Below are positions 9,301 through 19,400 of a DNA stretch of 43,310 nt, one piece after another (the stretch's first letter is position 1; each line of letters opens with the position of its first letter). Below the pieces are notes generated by a model. It did not search any database. It was not told where the DNA came from and worked only from the letters and a program-made list of their open reading frames with translations. The position numbers and the translations under genes are program-made. This DNA comes from Chloromonas sp. AAM2 (lineage: Eukaryota; Chlorophyta; Chlorophyceae; Chlamydomonadales; Chlamydomonadaceae): NCBI GenBank assembly GCA_004335635.1, contig QAXH01005772.1, positions 1 through 43,310 of the forward strand, given 5' to 3'.

Positions 9301-11548
9301 TCAATCATCATCAGCCATGGCCTCAAACTTGGCTAGCTTGTCTGCTAAAGCTGAGCTGAGCCCTCCTCGTTTCTCCTCCTGTTCTATGAGATCGTCTATG
9401 TCTTCAATGTCCTCCACGCCCAGGTCCGACTGCAAACACACATACCAAGCAGCGGATGCAGGCAAGGGTCAACTAATGCCACTGCAACACACACACACAT
9501 ACATACACACACACACACACACATACATATAAGCGACTGCAGGCAAGGGTCAACTTGTGCCGATGTCCAGGATATGCCGGCTCACAGACTCTCCAGTCCG
9601 CTTGCCAAGGATTCGAGTCCGCTTGCCAGGATATGTAACCAACGCATAACTGCTTTTTTTTGGTTGCACGTACGTATGCTTACTCCGTATTTCACAGAGA
9701 CATAGAAAGAGTAGATGGGCCCCGCCCAGACAGACAAGCATTGCTATATAGCAATGCTTCTGCACATGCACTGCATAAGGAAAGGCTAAGGAGGCACAAA
9801 TGTAGCCCCGTGGGGAACGGTAATGCCCTGTCCAACATGCCGAGGCAGTCAGTCGGCTCTCTTGCACCATTGGCCAGTGGGACATCTGGTGGACTGAACA
9901 GCGGAGTGTGGCCTGGAGCCCGCATCCCATGCAAACAGTCAAACGTACTGGAGCTAACCTGCCCAGCTCAGAATGAATGCCACCAGCCGAAACTCACCGC
10001 AGCCTGGTTTGCCTTGATGCGTTGCTTGAGACGTTCAAATTCCGGGTCTCCATCTAGCGTTGGCGACAGCTGTGCTTGCTGTGTGGCCCCCATTGGCGGT
10101 GCCAGCCGTGACAACTCCTCTTCCCCCACCATCAGCGTCCCGGCCTGCGCCAATGCGCCCTGGCCCCACCCGCCCTGCTTTGGTTTTGCGGATATGTGCT
10201 GCGGCGGTGGCGGCTGTCGTGCATACAGTGGCTGACCCCGCCCATGCATGGCAGCCCGTCCAAAATCATCTGCATCAGCATCCAGCACTATAATGTCTGC
10301 GTTCTGCGAGTGCCTTTTGTCCCAGCTGTTCCCGTGTCCGGCTCGCAAGCCAGGGCGGCCACTGGGTGCGGGCTGGGCTCCCGGGCTGCCCGTGCCTTGA
10401 AGGTTCCCCTGGATGGCGTAGGCTGACTGTAGGCTGGCCCAAGGGTCGTCTGGTACGTTGGGTGGCTGGATGGTGACTGGCGGCTTGTTTTGTATGGGTG
10501 ACTGCAATTGTGACTGCGGGGGCGTGCCTGGCTCCTCTGGTGGTAGTTCATGTAGAGGCTCCAAGGGCTGAGATTGTAATCTGGATGAGCTGACTGCTGC
10601 GTTATGAGGCTGGGATATCTGCTGTTGTAGTCTGCACAGGCAGGGAAAGATGCATGGCATGACTGGCACATTTGTTTCGCTTACCATTGATGGCCGTACG
10701 CGCAGTCCCAAGAGTCCTGGCCTGCTTAGTAAGCAGCAATGGCCATGCAAGAATCTAGCGCTTGAGAAATGCTGCTGACCTACACCCTGACACACCTGGA
10801 GGTCCGGTGGGGTTCCCCAGAGAGCAGATCTAATGGGTTTGACTGCAGGGTGGCAGTTCAGTGCACACAAGCACAAGTTAGTGTTAGCCACGCATGATAA
10901 CACGACTCTGGCATTGACACACAAGCACACACGACCTTGGCGCTGAGTGCTGCATGGACACGTTATATAATGAAGGCCGTATCCATGAAGGAGTGCGGAG
11001 CTCAGCGCTGTTGATCAGAGCACAAGACCTGTGTACTGTGCTGCTGTGCTCTGATGAGTTGCATGTACATGTGTTGCCTGTTTGAAGTGTCAGCCAGTGT
11101 GCTGACCTGTATCTGTGATTTGGTGCTGACAAGCAGCCTGTCCACCTCTGACAGGTCCTCATCCTCTGTCCACCTGCTCTGTCCACCTGTGTTGGGATGG
11201 CTTGCACCTGAGATGTAAAGATAGGTGCAAAATGAAGCGTCTTTTTGGAATGTGGATCGTGGAAGCAGTGGCTGGTCGTGTAGGTTCGCAAAATGGTTCA
11301 AACCACTCGCCTGGCTTTGCTACAATTTCAGAAGTGGGCTTGCCCTCAGCTTCAGGCAGCGGCTTGCTGCAGGCAAATGCACGCATGCAAGATTTGGAGC
11401 CATGTTGTGGTGAACGGGGAAGGCTCAAGGCGGTGCTGGTGTGAGTCCCATGAGGTGCGTAAGACGGGCACTCAAAAAATGTTGTGAACTTACCTGGCAT
11501 GTGCTGGATTATGCGTGGCGTTCGGCCGGGGTTGTGGTATGGACTCAT
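9301..11548 (-). CDS. Pro/Gln-rich protein with DLL and DPW short motifs, function unknown
   Basis: Five exons on minus: 11548-11494 (ATG, MSPYHNPGRTPRIIQHMP), 11207-11107, 10842-10796, 10631-9998 and 9429-9301 (TGA). All phases fit; the product is 321 residues. Features: an acidic stretch WTEDEDLSEVDRLL (about residues 30-43), SNPLDLLSGEP (53-63), a Pro/Gln-rich disordered segment containing VPDDPWASL (127-135), a charged patch around FERLKQRIKANQAA, and a C-terminal acidic-then-helical tail, DLGVEDIEDIDDLIEQEEKR then ALADKLAKFEAMADDD. DLL and DPW are short motifs bound by clathrin and AP-2 in endocytic adaptors; that reading is inference. No folded family was recognised. AG directly precedes the ATG, so an upstream exon (UTR or coding) is possible. 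Confidence 0.68.
9486..9532. repeat. CA/CATA microsatellite
   Basis: (CA)n interrupted by CATA units, about 45 bp, inside the last intron (9430-9997) of the Pro/Gln-rich gene. Confidence 0.9.
9736..9759. other. Perfect 24-bp palindrome without spacer
   Basis: AAGCATTGCTAT followed directly by ATAGCAATGCTT, a flawless self-complementary 24-mer with TATATA at its centre. It lies in the last intron of the Pro/Gln-rich gene. Confidence 0.8.
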
Positions 11549-11950
11549 CTGCGCAAGTAATCAATCCCAAAGTTCCAGTATCTCCTTGCAAGGCCGGGTC
11601 GTGTACAACATGCTGACAATCCTCAGACCAGGAATGTAAAACAGTGGCCCGCTGTCACTATCGCAAAGACGAGAAAGGTCCATTGACGTCGGAATGCATT
11701 CAGTACGCACTTTGTGGCGTGCTTGGCGCGCAACCCATGCAAGCTTCTTCACGCAAAGCTTTCCGCGATTTCCTGCGAAGCTCCACGACGCAATTCACGC
11801 TTATGTCAATGATTCAACAGCAAATTAGTGATGGCAGACAGGAGCGTGATTGTCCTGCTCAACCGCCAAATAGCAGTTTTAGCTGCACACGCCACAACTG
11901 CAACATTGCTCAATTCCTATCTTCTGCCTTAAGCTTTGCGTCAAGATGTG

Positions 11951-12166
11951 TTGCGTTGGACGTGCTTCATGGTGTGCACTTCCTCCTCATGTCCAATCAT
12001 TTCTTACAAGGAGGGAGAAGCTCGTCCATGATGAATTGTCCATGTCTGTCCATGATGTCCATGTCTGTCCATGATGTCTGTCTGTCCATGTCTGTCCATG
12101 ATGAATTGTCATCATGTCCATGTCTTACAAGGAGGGAGTGCACACCATGAAGCACGTCCAACGCAA
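11951..12166. mobile_element. Short inverted-repeat (MITE-like) element with internal tandem repeats
   Basis: The arm TTGCGTTGGACGTGCTTCAT continuing GGTGTGCACTTCCTCCT (11951-11987) is repeated inverted at 12130-12166 with one mismatch over 37 bp. About 140 bp between them consist mainly of variants of TGTCCATGATG/TGTCCATGTC, and CTTACAAGGAGGGAG occurs twice (near 12003 and 12124). No open frame of note. A foldback non-autonomous DNA element is the simplest reading; target-site duplications were not recognised. A degenerate relative lies at 8889-8950. Confidence 0.6.
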
Positions 12167-12378
12167 ACATCAACGGATTGCGCAAATTGCAGAAATGTCT
12201 CCTGGTAAAGGGGGATCTAGCGGGTGTTGACTCAACCCGTTCGGAACATGGAATAACGCTCTCGAATTCTCACACAACCTGGTGGGCCCAGGTCCTAAGC
12301 CTCTAGACGCCTGAGCCACAAATTGGCTACTCTTCAGCATTCTGATAGTAAAACTCTTGTCAAGACCAGCTAAGTGGG

Positions 12379-12867
12379 AAAAAAAAGATGTTTGCCAGTT
12401 CTGGGACATTTTCCTAGAACATCACTGGAACCAGTGTAGCAACAGGGAAAAGGGGACGACCTCAGGGCATTGGGCTGTGGACGTGGAAAGAGATAGTGAA
12501 TATTGCGTCTGCACCGTGGCGTGAGACTGGGATGTGCTGTTAATGTGTTAACTGGTACACGTCCTGTGTGGCGTGAGACTGAGACCGATTGTTGCACGGT
12601 TGGGGGCAGGACCAGCAAGACACTAGTCAGTCTGTCTTGTGTTTCCCGTGTAAAATCAAAATGCAATACATCCACTGCAGGACTCAAAAATTTTCCCCAG
12701 AAATTTGTTAAATTCTGTCGTAACTAAAGTGTCATGAGGCCCTGCCGTCCTGACTAGCCCTGGACCCTGTACTCTGGCATGAATCCTGTTTCCACAGCTT
12801 CCCTGCCGTCACACTGGTTCCAGTGTTGTTTCTGGAAATATTCCCAGAACTGGCAAACATCTTTTTT
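12379..12867. mobile_element. Inverted-repeat element with about 70-bp arms
   Basis: The left arm, 12379-12450, starts with an A run then GATGTTTGCCAGTTCTGGGA and contains CACTGGAACCAGTGT. The right arm is its inverted copy at 12799-12867, roughly 85 percent alike. The 350 bp between contain two GCGTGAGACTG units and no plausible protein. The arm core GTTTGCCAGTTCTGGGACA also occurs singly at 15687-15725 and 28358-28394, so the arm sequence is a dispersed repeat. It looks like a non-autonomous transposon; a target-site duplication was not identified. Confidence 0.55.
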
Positions 12868-13210
12868 AAATGACATGACACATACGCGTGCAAGTTTGCT
12901 ATCAAGCCAAGCGAGCGCTGACACACCCTAGGCCATTTAACATGCCAGTCTGTCAGTCGCGCGCGTGTGTATGGAGAACAGGAGGTGCATGGAGTGCAAG
13001 CCCCAACGAACCAACAACACATGCAAGTAGCAAGGGCAGGGCTTGATATCCCTTGTCTCAAACTACACCACTACTGCATGAACACGGCCACCAAGCGCTG
13101 GCCTGGCCACATGCGAAGACTGTATAAGCTGTGGCTGGTCGCTGTCAGTCATGGAGAAGCCTGGAGACCTCAGTACGTGAGGCCTAGCACTGTGGTATCG
13201 GGCTCACAGA

Positions 13211-13393
13211 ATGCAGCAGGTTCTGGCGCAGATTTGGTTTGCTGACAAGAACTGCTACTATTGCCCTATGTACAAGGGCATTGCTCGAAGTTGCCGAGGT
13301 GAAAATGACGCACATGTCCTATTAAAAGCATGCCAGTGTCTGTGCGTCAGACGGAACCATGATCAAGGGGTTTGTCTGTCGAGCGTTGATTGA
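13211..13393 (+). pseudogene. Possible decayed LINE-like reverse transcriptase C-terminal fragment
   Basis: A 60-codon frame contains IWFADKNCYYCPMYKG followed by ENDAHVLLKACQ and RRNHDQGV. The Cys-x2-Cys ... His-x5-Cys spacing followed by an R-R-x-H-Q/D segment resembles the zinc-finger end of algal L1-type non-LTR retrotransposon polyproteins. No RT core (such as a YxDD box) is visible upstream, so at most a 3' remnant is present. The match is by eye and could be chance. Confidence 0.35.
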
Positions 13394-14086
13394 AGCCAGT
13401 CTCCTTTTGCTACCCTACTGGTGGGCTTTGATTGCGCAGCTCATGCACGCCTTCACCTCAGAATTCTGTACACAGCCCAGCTTGATTTGTGCTTCTTAAA
13501 CGAATGCGAGCCTTGCCCCTCATCAACTACAACGATCTGCAGCACTTGACTGCGGTACGCGCACTGATGCATTAAGAGGTAGGTGGGGCAGCGACCATAA
13601 AATGTTGAAGTATGGGCAAAACAATGGCTGCTTACTTGCAACCAAGGCCCTGTCATATACGGCGTGATCGTAAACCAGCATCTCAAACACAAGATGCAAA
13701 CATCCTGCTGCCACGACAATCTGGTTCATTCAGTGCCAGGCCAACGAAGCAGCTTGACATAAGTTCCAGATCTGCCAGGCATTGCCGTCGTAGGATCATA
13801 AGGCCAGATTGACATGCATGTAGAAGTGCTGCATCCACCCGCCAGCAACATGCAACTAAGTGTTGCTAAATTGTCAAGACGGGTCAGCGGGCCCGCATGC
13901 TGCCACATCCATGTATCTACCGCCTCCCTTCCCCGGGAGCACACATACCCCACACGGCACAAGGTGGCAAAACCAAACACAAAATCAAACACAACAGCTG
14001 TGCTGGCTGAGTACAGCCTCGTTCTGAACCTTGTTCATGCCAAGTGGCATCCATGACCACCCGTATGTAAGAGTTCTGTCGCTGCC

Positions 14087-15169
14087 TTACGCCAAGTCGA
14101 TAGCGAAGCCATACTTGACAGGCTTGCTGAGGTCTGTGGCCTGCACCTGGAAGGAGCCACCAACCTTCTCGCCTGAGGATAGCCTGGTCTCATACAGGGC
14201 AGTCAGGAGACCTGTGTTGTCCAGCTTGACCTTGCCCAATGCTCCAGTGGCAAATGTCTTGGCGTACCCCAGGTTAATGGTGGTGTCACCAGATGTCAAC
14301 TTGCGTTGGACCTCGGCTCCCACCCTGGTGGAGCTGCTCACGTTGTGCGCATAGCCCACCTTAACAGTGCCGAGCTGATCCAGCACGTTCAACGCCAACT
14401 GGAAATCAGGGGCATGGTATCCGACCGCGATGTTGTACTTGCTCACCTGCGCAGCATCTTGCATACGATGCAGTTGTTAGTATGGCTGAAAAGCACTGTT
14501 GGATCTTACGTGCTGCCCTGTCAGCAAAAGATTGCAAACGTGCAAAGGGCCACAGGCGGTCAGATTGGGCCCGGGTCAAACAAACATCACGATTGTCTAC
14601 ACGATAGAGCATGCAGTGCGATCGGCTCAGGTAAGATGATGGGTTCACAGATCAAAAGCAATTTGTGATCAATTTGGTGCAAATCCACTCACCGTGCTCT
14701 TGGCGGTGTCAAACCCGGCCTCAACGCCCACGATGATATCCTTAAAACCAGTAGAAGCTAGCACGTCCACGACAGGCTTGCTTGCTAGGGTGACAGTGGC
14801 CTTGGTGCTGAGGTAGGGGAAGCAGTAATCCACGCTCGCCTTGGCGCTGTTCGGGTCCGGAAGCGCGACACTGCCGCTCAGCTTAAGGCCCGGCAGCAGC
14901 ACGTTCGCCACAGAGGTGTTGAACGCGACCTTGGCGCTGCCGTCATAGGTCACGTCTGCGGAATACCCGGACTTTGCGTAGCTCGCTTTGAGCGTAGGCT
15001 CCACCTTGTCGCCCTTGGTGACCGCATTCAAGGTCACGTTCAGGCCAGACGATGTGGTACCGGAGTAGGTGACCTTGTTGTCCAACTGGAAAGCACCGGA
15101 CTTGGCACTTCCCTTGAACAGGTCTCCGACACCCTTGCCAACATCGCCATAGGTTGGAATGGCCGGCAT
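14087..15169 (-). CDS. VDAC: Voltage-dependent anion channel (mitochondrial porin)
   Basis: Two exons on minus: 15169-14693 (ATG, MPAIPTYGDVGKGVGDLFKG) and 14446-14087, joined in phase 0 (donor ACG/GTGAGT, acceptor GCGCAG). The product is 278 residues, the usual VDAC length. The N-terminal amphipathic helix (about 1-20) is followed by alternating beta strands of the 19-strand outer-membrane barrel, for example VTYSGTTSSGLNVTLNAV, LKLSGSVALPDPNSAKASVDY and GVEAGFDTAKST. The end, KVKLDNTGLLTALYETRL through KYGFAIDLA, matches the conserved last strands and porin signature region. Eukaryotic VDAC passes ATP, ADP and small anions across the mitochondrial outer membrane. The initiator is the first ATG, without transit peptide, as expected. 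The short second acceptor choice (CAG before GTGAGC) keeps frame; an acceptor 11 nt upstream (GCAAG) would not. Confidence 0.95.
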
Positions 15170-15686
15170 CCTTCTGTGCGTTGGGATTGGCGATGTGGCG
15201 TTTGGATCGCACGGTATGCGATCCGACCATCCACCGAACGCACCTCCAACGACAAACTACCACCCACTCACACCCTATCATCCTCCGAACCCGAAGAAAG
15301 GCAAGCAGGCTTGCCACCCTGCTTTTTCGTTGCTCCTGTTTTGCCATATACTTATTCTGCGTCTACACAGACGTCCATGGTCACAGGCACAGAGGGGTTT
15401 ACACAGAGAGGCCCTAAAAGCACCGGCGGACGCAGTGATGATACCATTTGAGTGGCTCCGTGAATGTGAAGTAGCAGACCATATCAGACATATCATATAT
15501 CTATGCCCACATGGCAGACACCCTGGCCCATTGATCTGAGCACAAACTTAATGTACACATGCGATGTACACACCCTGGCAGACACCAGATAGGTTCGCCA
15601 AACTCATGCCCAGGCTGTTTGCCATAAATACTTTGCCCTCCTCAACAGTCAGTGAGTGGTACTAGGTGGTGGTCTTGAGCATGGCA

Positions 15687-15725
15687 TAAAAAAATAAGTT
15701 TGCCAGTTCTGGGACAGTTTGTGAA
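15687..15725 (+). repeat. Dispersed repeat B, single arm
   Basis: An A run followed by AGTTTGCCAGTTCTGGGACA and GTTTGTG; the arm sequence of the 12.4-kb element without its inverted partner. A GAACCAGTGT about 50 bp further on is also shared with that arm. Confidence 0.7.
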
Positions 15726-16249
15726 TGGTGTTCTGGAGCTGGGTGGGACGTGAGCTGATCTGTCGTGAACCAGTGTCATGTGTCCAGACTGAGATGTGTT
15801 GATGGTGGGTGAAGTGGTAGGCGATGTGTTGCCAGTACTGTAGCAGTTTCTGTTTTCTGTTCTTCGGCGATATAGTTGGTAGTGGCAGTTCTGTTCTTCG
15901 ACAATTCTGTGAGTAGTGCGGTATGTCACTGAGCCGTGTTGAAATCAGATGTGTTCGCAGGCGATAGGGGCTGCCAAACTGGGCCAATGGAATGGGAGAG
16001 CAGCACACAGTCGGCACACAGCTGGCACACGGTCTCAACACATACTTAACATGGGTTAAACAGAAGCAGTTGTCTCAAACTCAGCCAGTAATTGAGCAGA
16101 ACTCGTTCTCAATCTCGGCCAGCATGTCAATGCGGTGTTCACTGATTAACCTCAAGCCTGCCCTTTAGACCCTGAACATAGGCTGCACATGCCTCCTCAG
16201 CCTGTCCCCATAGCCCATCAGCCACTCCACTCATGCTGCATTGAGCACG

Positions 16250-16325
16250 GACAGGCTGAGGTATCCTAGCCTAGCAGGGCTGACAGGCTCAGGTATCCTA
16301 GGCCAGGCAGGCTGAGGTATCCTAG
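16250..16325. repeat. Three-copy short repeat
   Basis: GACAGGCTGAGGTATCCTAG and near-identical versions start at 16250, 16282 and 16306. It lies just past the 3' end of the class V PLP gene. Confidence 0.8.
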
Positions 16326-16411
16326 GGGATCCAGTTAAAACGCTCCATGCTTCATTCTCTGAAGCTCTTGAACACGTCTGCTAGAAGTTGAATTTCAAAA
16401 GTTACGAGAAA

Positions 16412-19400
16412 CTATGTTGTCATCACCCTACGTCCCTGATTGGCATCACCCTGCAGCGTCTCTTGAATCGCCTGTATGGCTGCTTCAAGGGCGTGAAAGT
16501 CAGCCATGCAGTTGTACACAAAGGCAGATATCCGCACGTAGAGCTGCCCCTCTATGCACTTGACCGGGCATTCCACGTGATGCTGGTGATGCAACACATC
16601 CTGCGGCCAAGGATGACATGCAAACTCTCAGTATCTGTTCACGGCACGCAAGAGGCTGACACATGCGCAGCACAACGTCCCGCTCCAATACAAGCTCAAC
16701 ATTTGATAGCAAGAGTGCAATGCCTATACCATTGCAGTTTGAATCCCAGGAACAGCTATTACAGTTTGGCCATGACTTCAGTCAGTGTTTATGCTCAAGA
16801 AGGGCAAGGAATTTCCAGACGGGTACGTATCCACAACTGTCGACGTAGAGGCTCCAGATCACTGTCATCACGTGGGTATGTGGCCTTGGAGCATGCAAGT
16901 ATTCAGATGGCCTCCGCAATGCTATGGAGTCCAAATCACGGTATTTCAAAGGCAAGATGTGTTTGCCTGTCTGTCCGCAACCCGAGGGCATGATGCACTA
17001 TGACATGGACAATTCACCCACGACAATCATGACATGGACAATCTACCTACGCGAGAGTCCTCCATTCGCCCTCCCCGGCCCTTACGATACGAAACGACAC
17101 TTCAGACACCCTGCCTGGCACGTCTCCTGCGCACCTGGATGTACTTAGCATCTGCAGAGGTCGCGACCTGCTGTGGCGCGAGTGCAGGCGGCAGGCGCAC
17201 CAGAGCCATGCTGGCACACATGGTCAGAGGCACAAGCGTGCCTGTGCCCCAGGCTGCCACCAGCAGGGCCACTGCATCGTGAAGCAAACCCTGCATATAC
17301 TCCCTGCGCACGCCAGACAGCAAATGAACACAGCCGGTGAGAGCCCTCAGCAGCCAGAGCTAACAATCTACACTGTAGGCTATACTGCTCCACTCTCTTT
17401 AAATGATCAGTCAGCCACATTCGCAGCCGAGCAATCCTTGAATACTCACGTTTACGTTTGAATCCTGCCAGTCATCACACTCTCTTTCTGCTGGCAATAG
17501 GTCTGCTTTCTTTGCGATAGCAAGTTTTGTCTAATACTGGGCATGCGGACGTGCAGCCAGTCTTGCCTGCATCTCTGTTGCCCCAGTTGTTCCCACAGGC
17601 TCAGTGCTGCACTGACGCCCAGGTACGGCGCGTAGTCTCGGCACCCGTCCCAGATGAAGTCGCTCACAAACCCCGCCCCCGAGCCGTGGGAAACAACCAG
17701 GGGCCGCACCCGGGGCTGGGCACGTGCATGCACCCACATCAGCGCAGAACCCCTGCAGGCAGAACAGCACAGTCAGGGGGTACCATGGTCATACATGAGG
17801 GCAGTCCACAACCTGCTGCCAACCTTGCACCGGATTGTGCCTGACGGCACACCACCTCTGCAGATCATGCCTGGCAGGAGGCACGAGCGTCTGGTCGAGG
17901 AAATGCAGCCCAGACATGCTGTGATGCTGTCACGCATCGCATCGCTGACTCATCCAATGCATGATGGTCTGCCAAGTCTCTGGGCTGCTGACATGCGAGG
18001 CTGGAATATCAGGCTGCTGTCGCTATCTACAGAAAAAGTCGTACAGCAAAAAGGGAGTGGCTCAACCAGTTTGAAAGTACATGTGAGGCGTGCAACAGAT
18101 GCTCTGGATCTGCCGTCTCATGCATCATGCATATGCAGGCATATGGAGGCATCTCATGCATACCGTGACAACCATACATGTCCTGACGACATGCTCACGT
18201 TTCCCTCCAGTGTCCGTCACCTGGGTGCCGCCAGCCATTTGTGGCAGTTGGCCACGTAGTAGTCCGCATCCAGTTGCTGCACGTCCACAGGCAGCTGGCC
18301 CAGTCCATGCGCGGCGTCCACCAGCACTGGCACACCCCTGCATGACAGGGAGTGCAGGCCCGGGATTCCTACACGTCCCAGGTATCCCAAACCCCAAACA
18401 TGCACTTATGTATCACCATTGTGTTACCGTTTGTGTGCTAACGTCATCAGTTACACATCCGGAGTTGGCATCACACACCGAGTGGACGGTGTTGTTGGAC
18501 ACCCTTTGTCCGTTTTGGCCGTGCGAGACTTGGTCAGGTCCGGCATGGTGGGACTGCAGCTTGAGGCTTGACTGTGCGTATCACTAGCTCTGCTAGGTCT
18601 TCCGAGGTCCTTGCTGGTCAAGGCTGAGCTAAGCCAAGAGCATTGGGGTGGACATAATCTCAAGAAAGACCTGCATACCCTTACTGCTTTTGAGATGCCT
18701 TTTCTCTGCCGCCTGGCTCTGCCCAATCTGACTGCGATTCTAACCACATTTTCTTACCTTGATTTGCACAATTCCACGAGCTCCTTGATGGGCAGCACTA
18801 TGGCTGTGTTAGAAGTGACAGCGTCAAAAACGGCCAGCTGTGTGTTAGCTGGAAGGGTGGAGCAGACGAGGTCTATGATTTGGGATGGGTCTCTGTGCAG
18901 CACCACATACACGGCCGCATGACATCCGGGATTGTCATCTGCCTTCCAGGCAAGTACGGCCCAAACAGTTCAAAACTTTGCCAATCCTGAACTGCCTCCA
19001 CCTGTGCATGGCTTATGTCCAACACATTGCGGTAAATGAAACTTTGACACTGCATTCATTCTACAGTCCAACCGATTGCTGGCATGCCCATGCCCTGCAC
19101 ATCCTATGAAAGCCATGTAACGCACGTGAGAGGGAACTTGACCTGCCCGTAGACGACGTCCGCCCCATCACATGCCGCATGCGCCATTTTCTTGACTGAG
19201 CCGTAGCCGATATCCAGCATGTACAGGCAGCCGCCGGGCCGCAGACCCGCACTCTGTATGGCCACGTTCAGCCCAGTGGTGGCATTGGGCAGCAACACGA
19301 GGTCCTGGTACATGCAAAGCACGTGCGACAGAAGGGTGAAAAGCGGTGGTATACGGACGTGGATATTAGAACGGGGTCCTGCGACCATTTAGGATAGACA

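Larger units (their letters stand above)
15170..16411. other. Intergenic region between VDAC and the class V PLP gene
   Basis: Holds a single copy of the TTTGCCAGTTCTGGGACA repeat (15687-15725), a short direct repeat (CCCTGGCAGACACC-like, near 15516 and 15568) and the triplicated repeat at 16250-16325. It includes the VDAC promoter side. No gene is seen. Confidence 0.45.

Noticed and set aside
12001..12146. Repeated CTTACAAGGAGGGAG as a ribosome-binding site
   Set aside because: It is part of the foldback element; the window is eukaryotic and no gene follows it.
17654..18259. A 201-codon open frame on +
   Set aside because: It runs across exons 7 and 6 of the class V PLP gene on the opposite strand and the intron between, with no motifs of its own.
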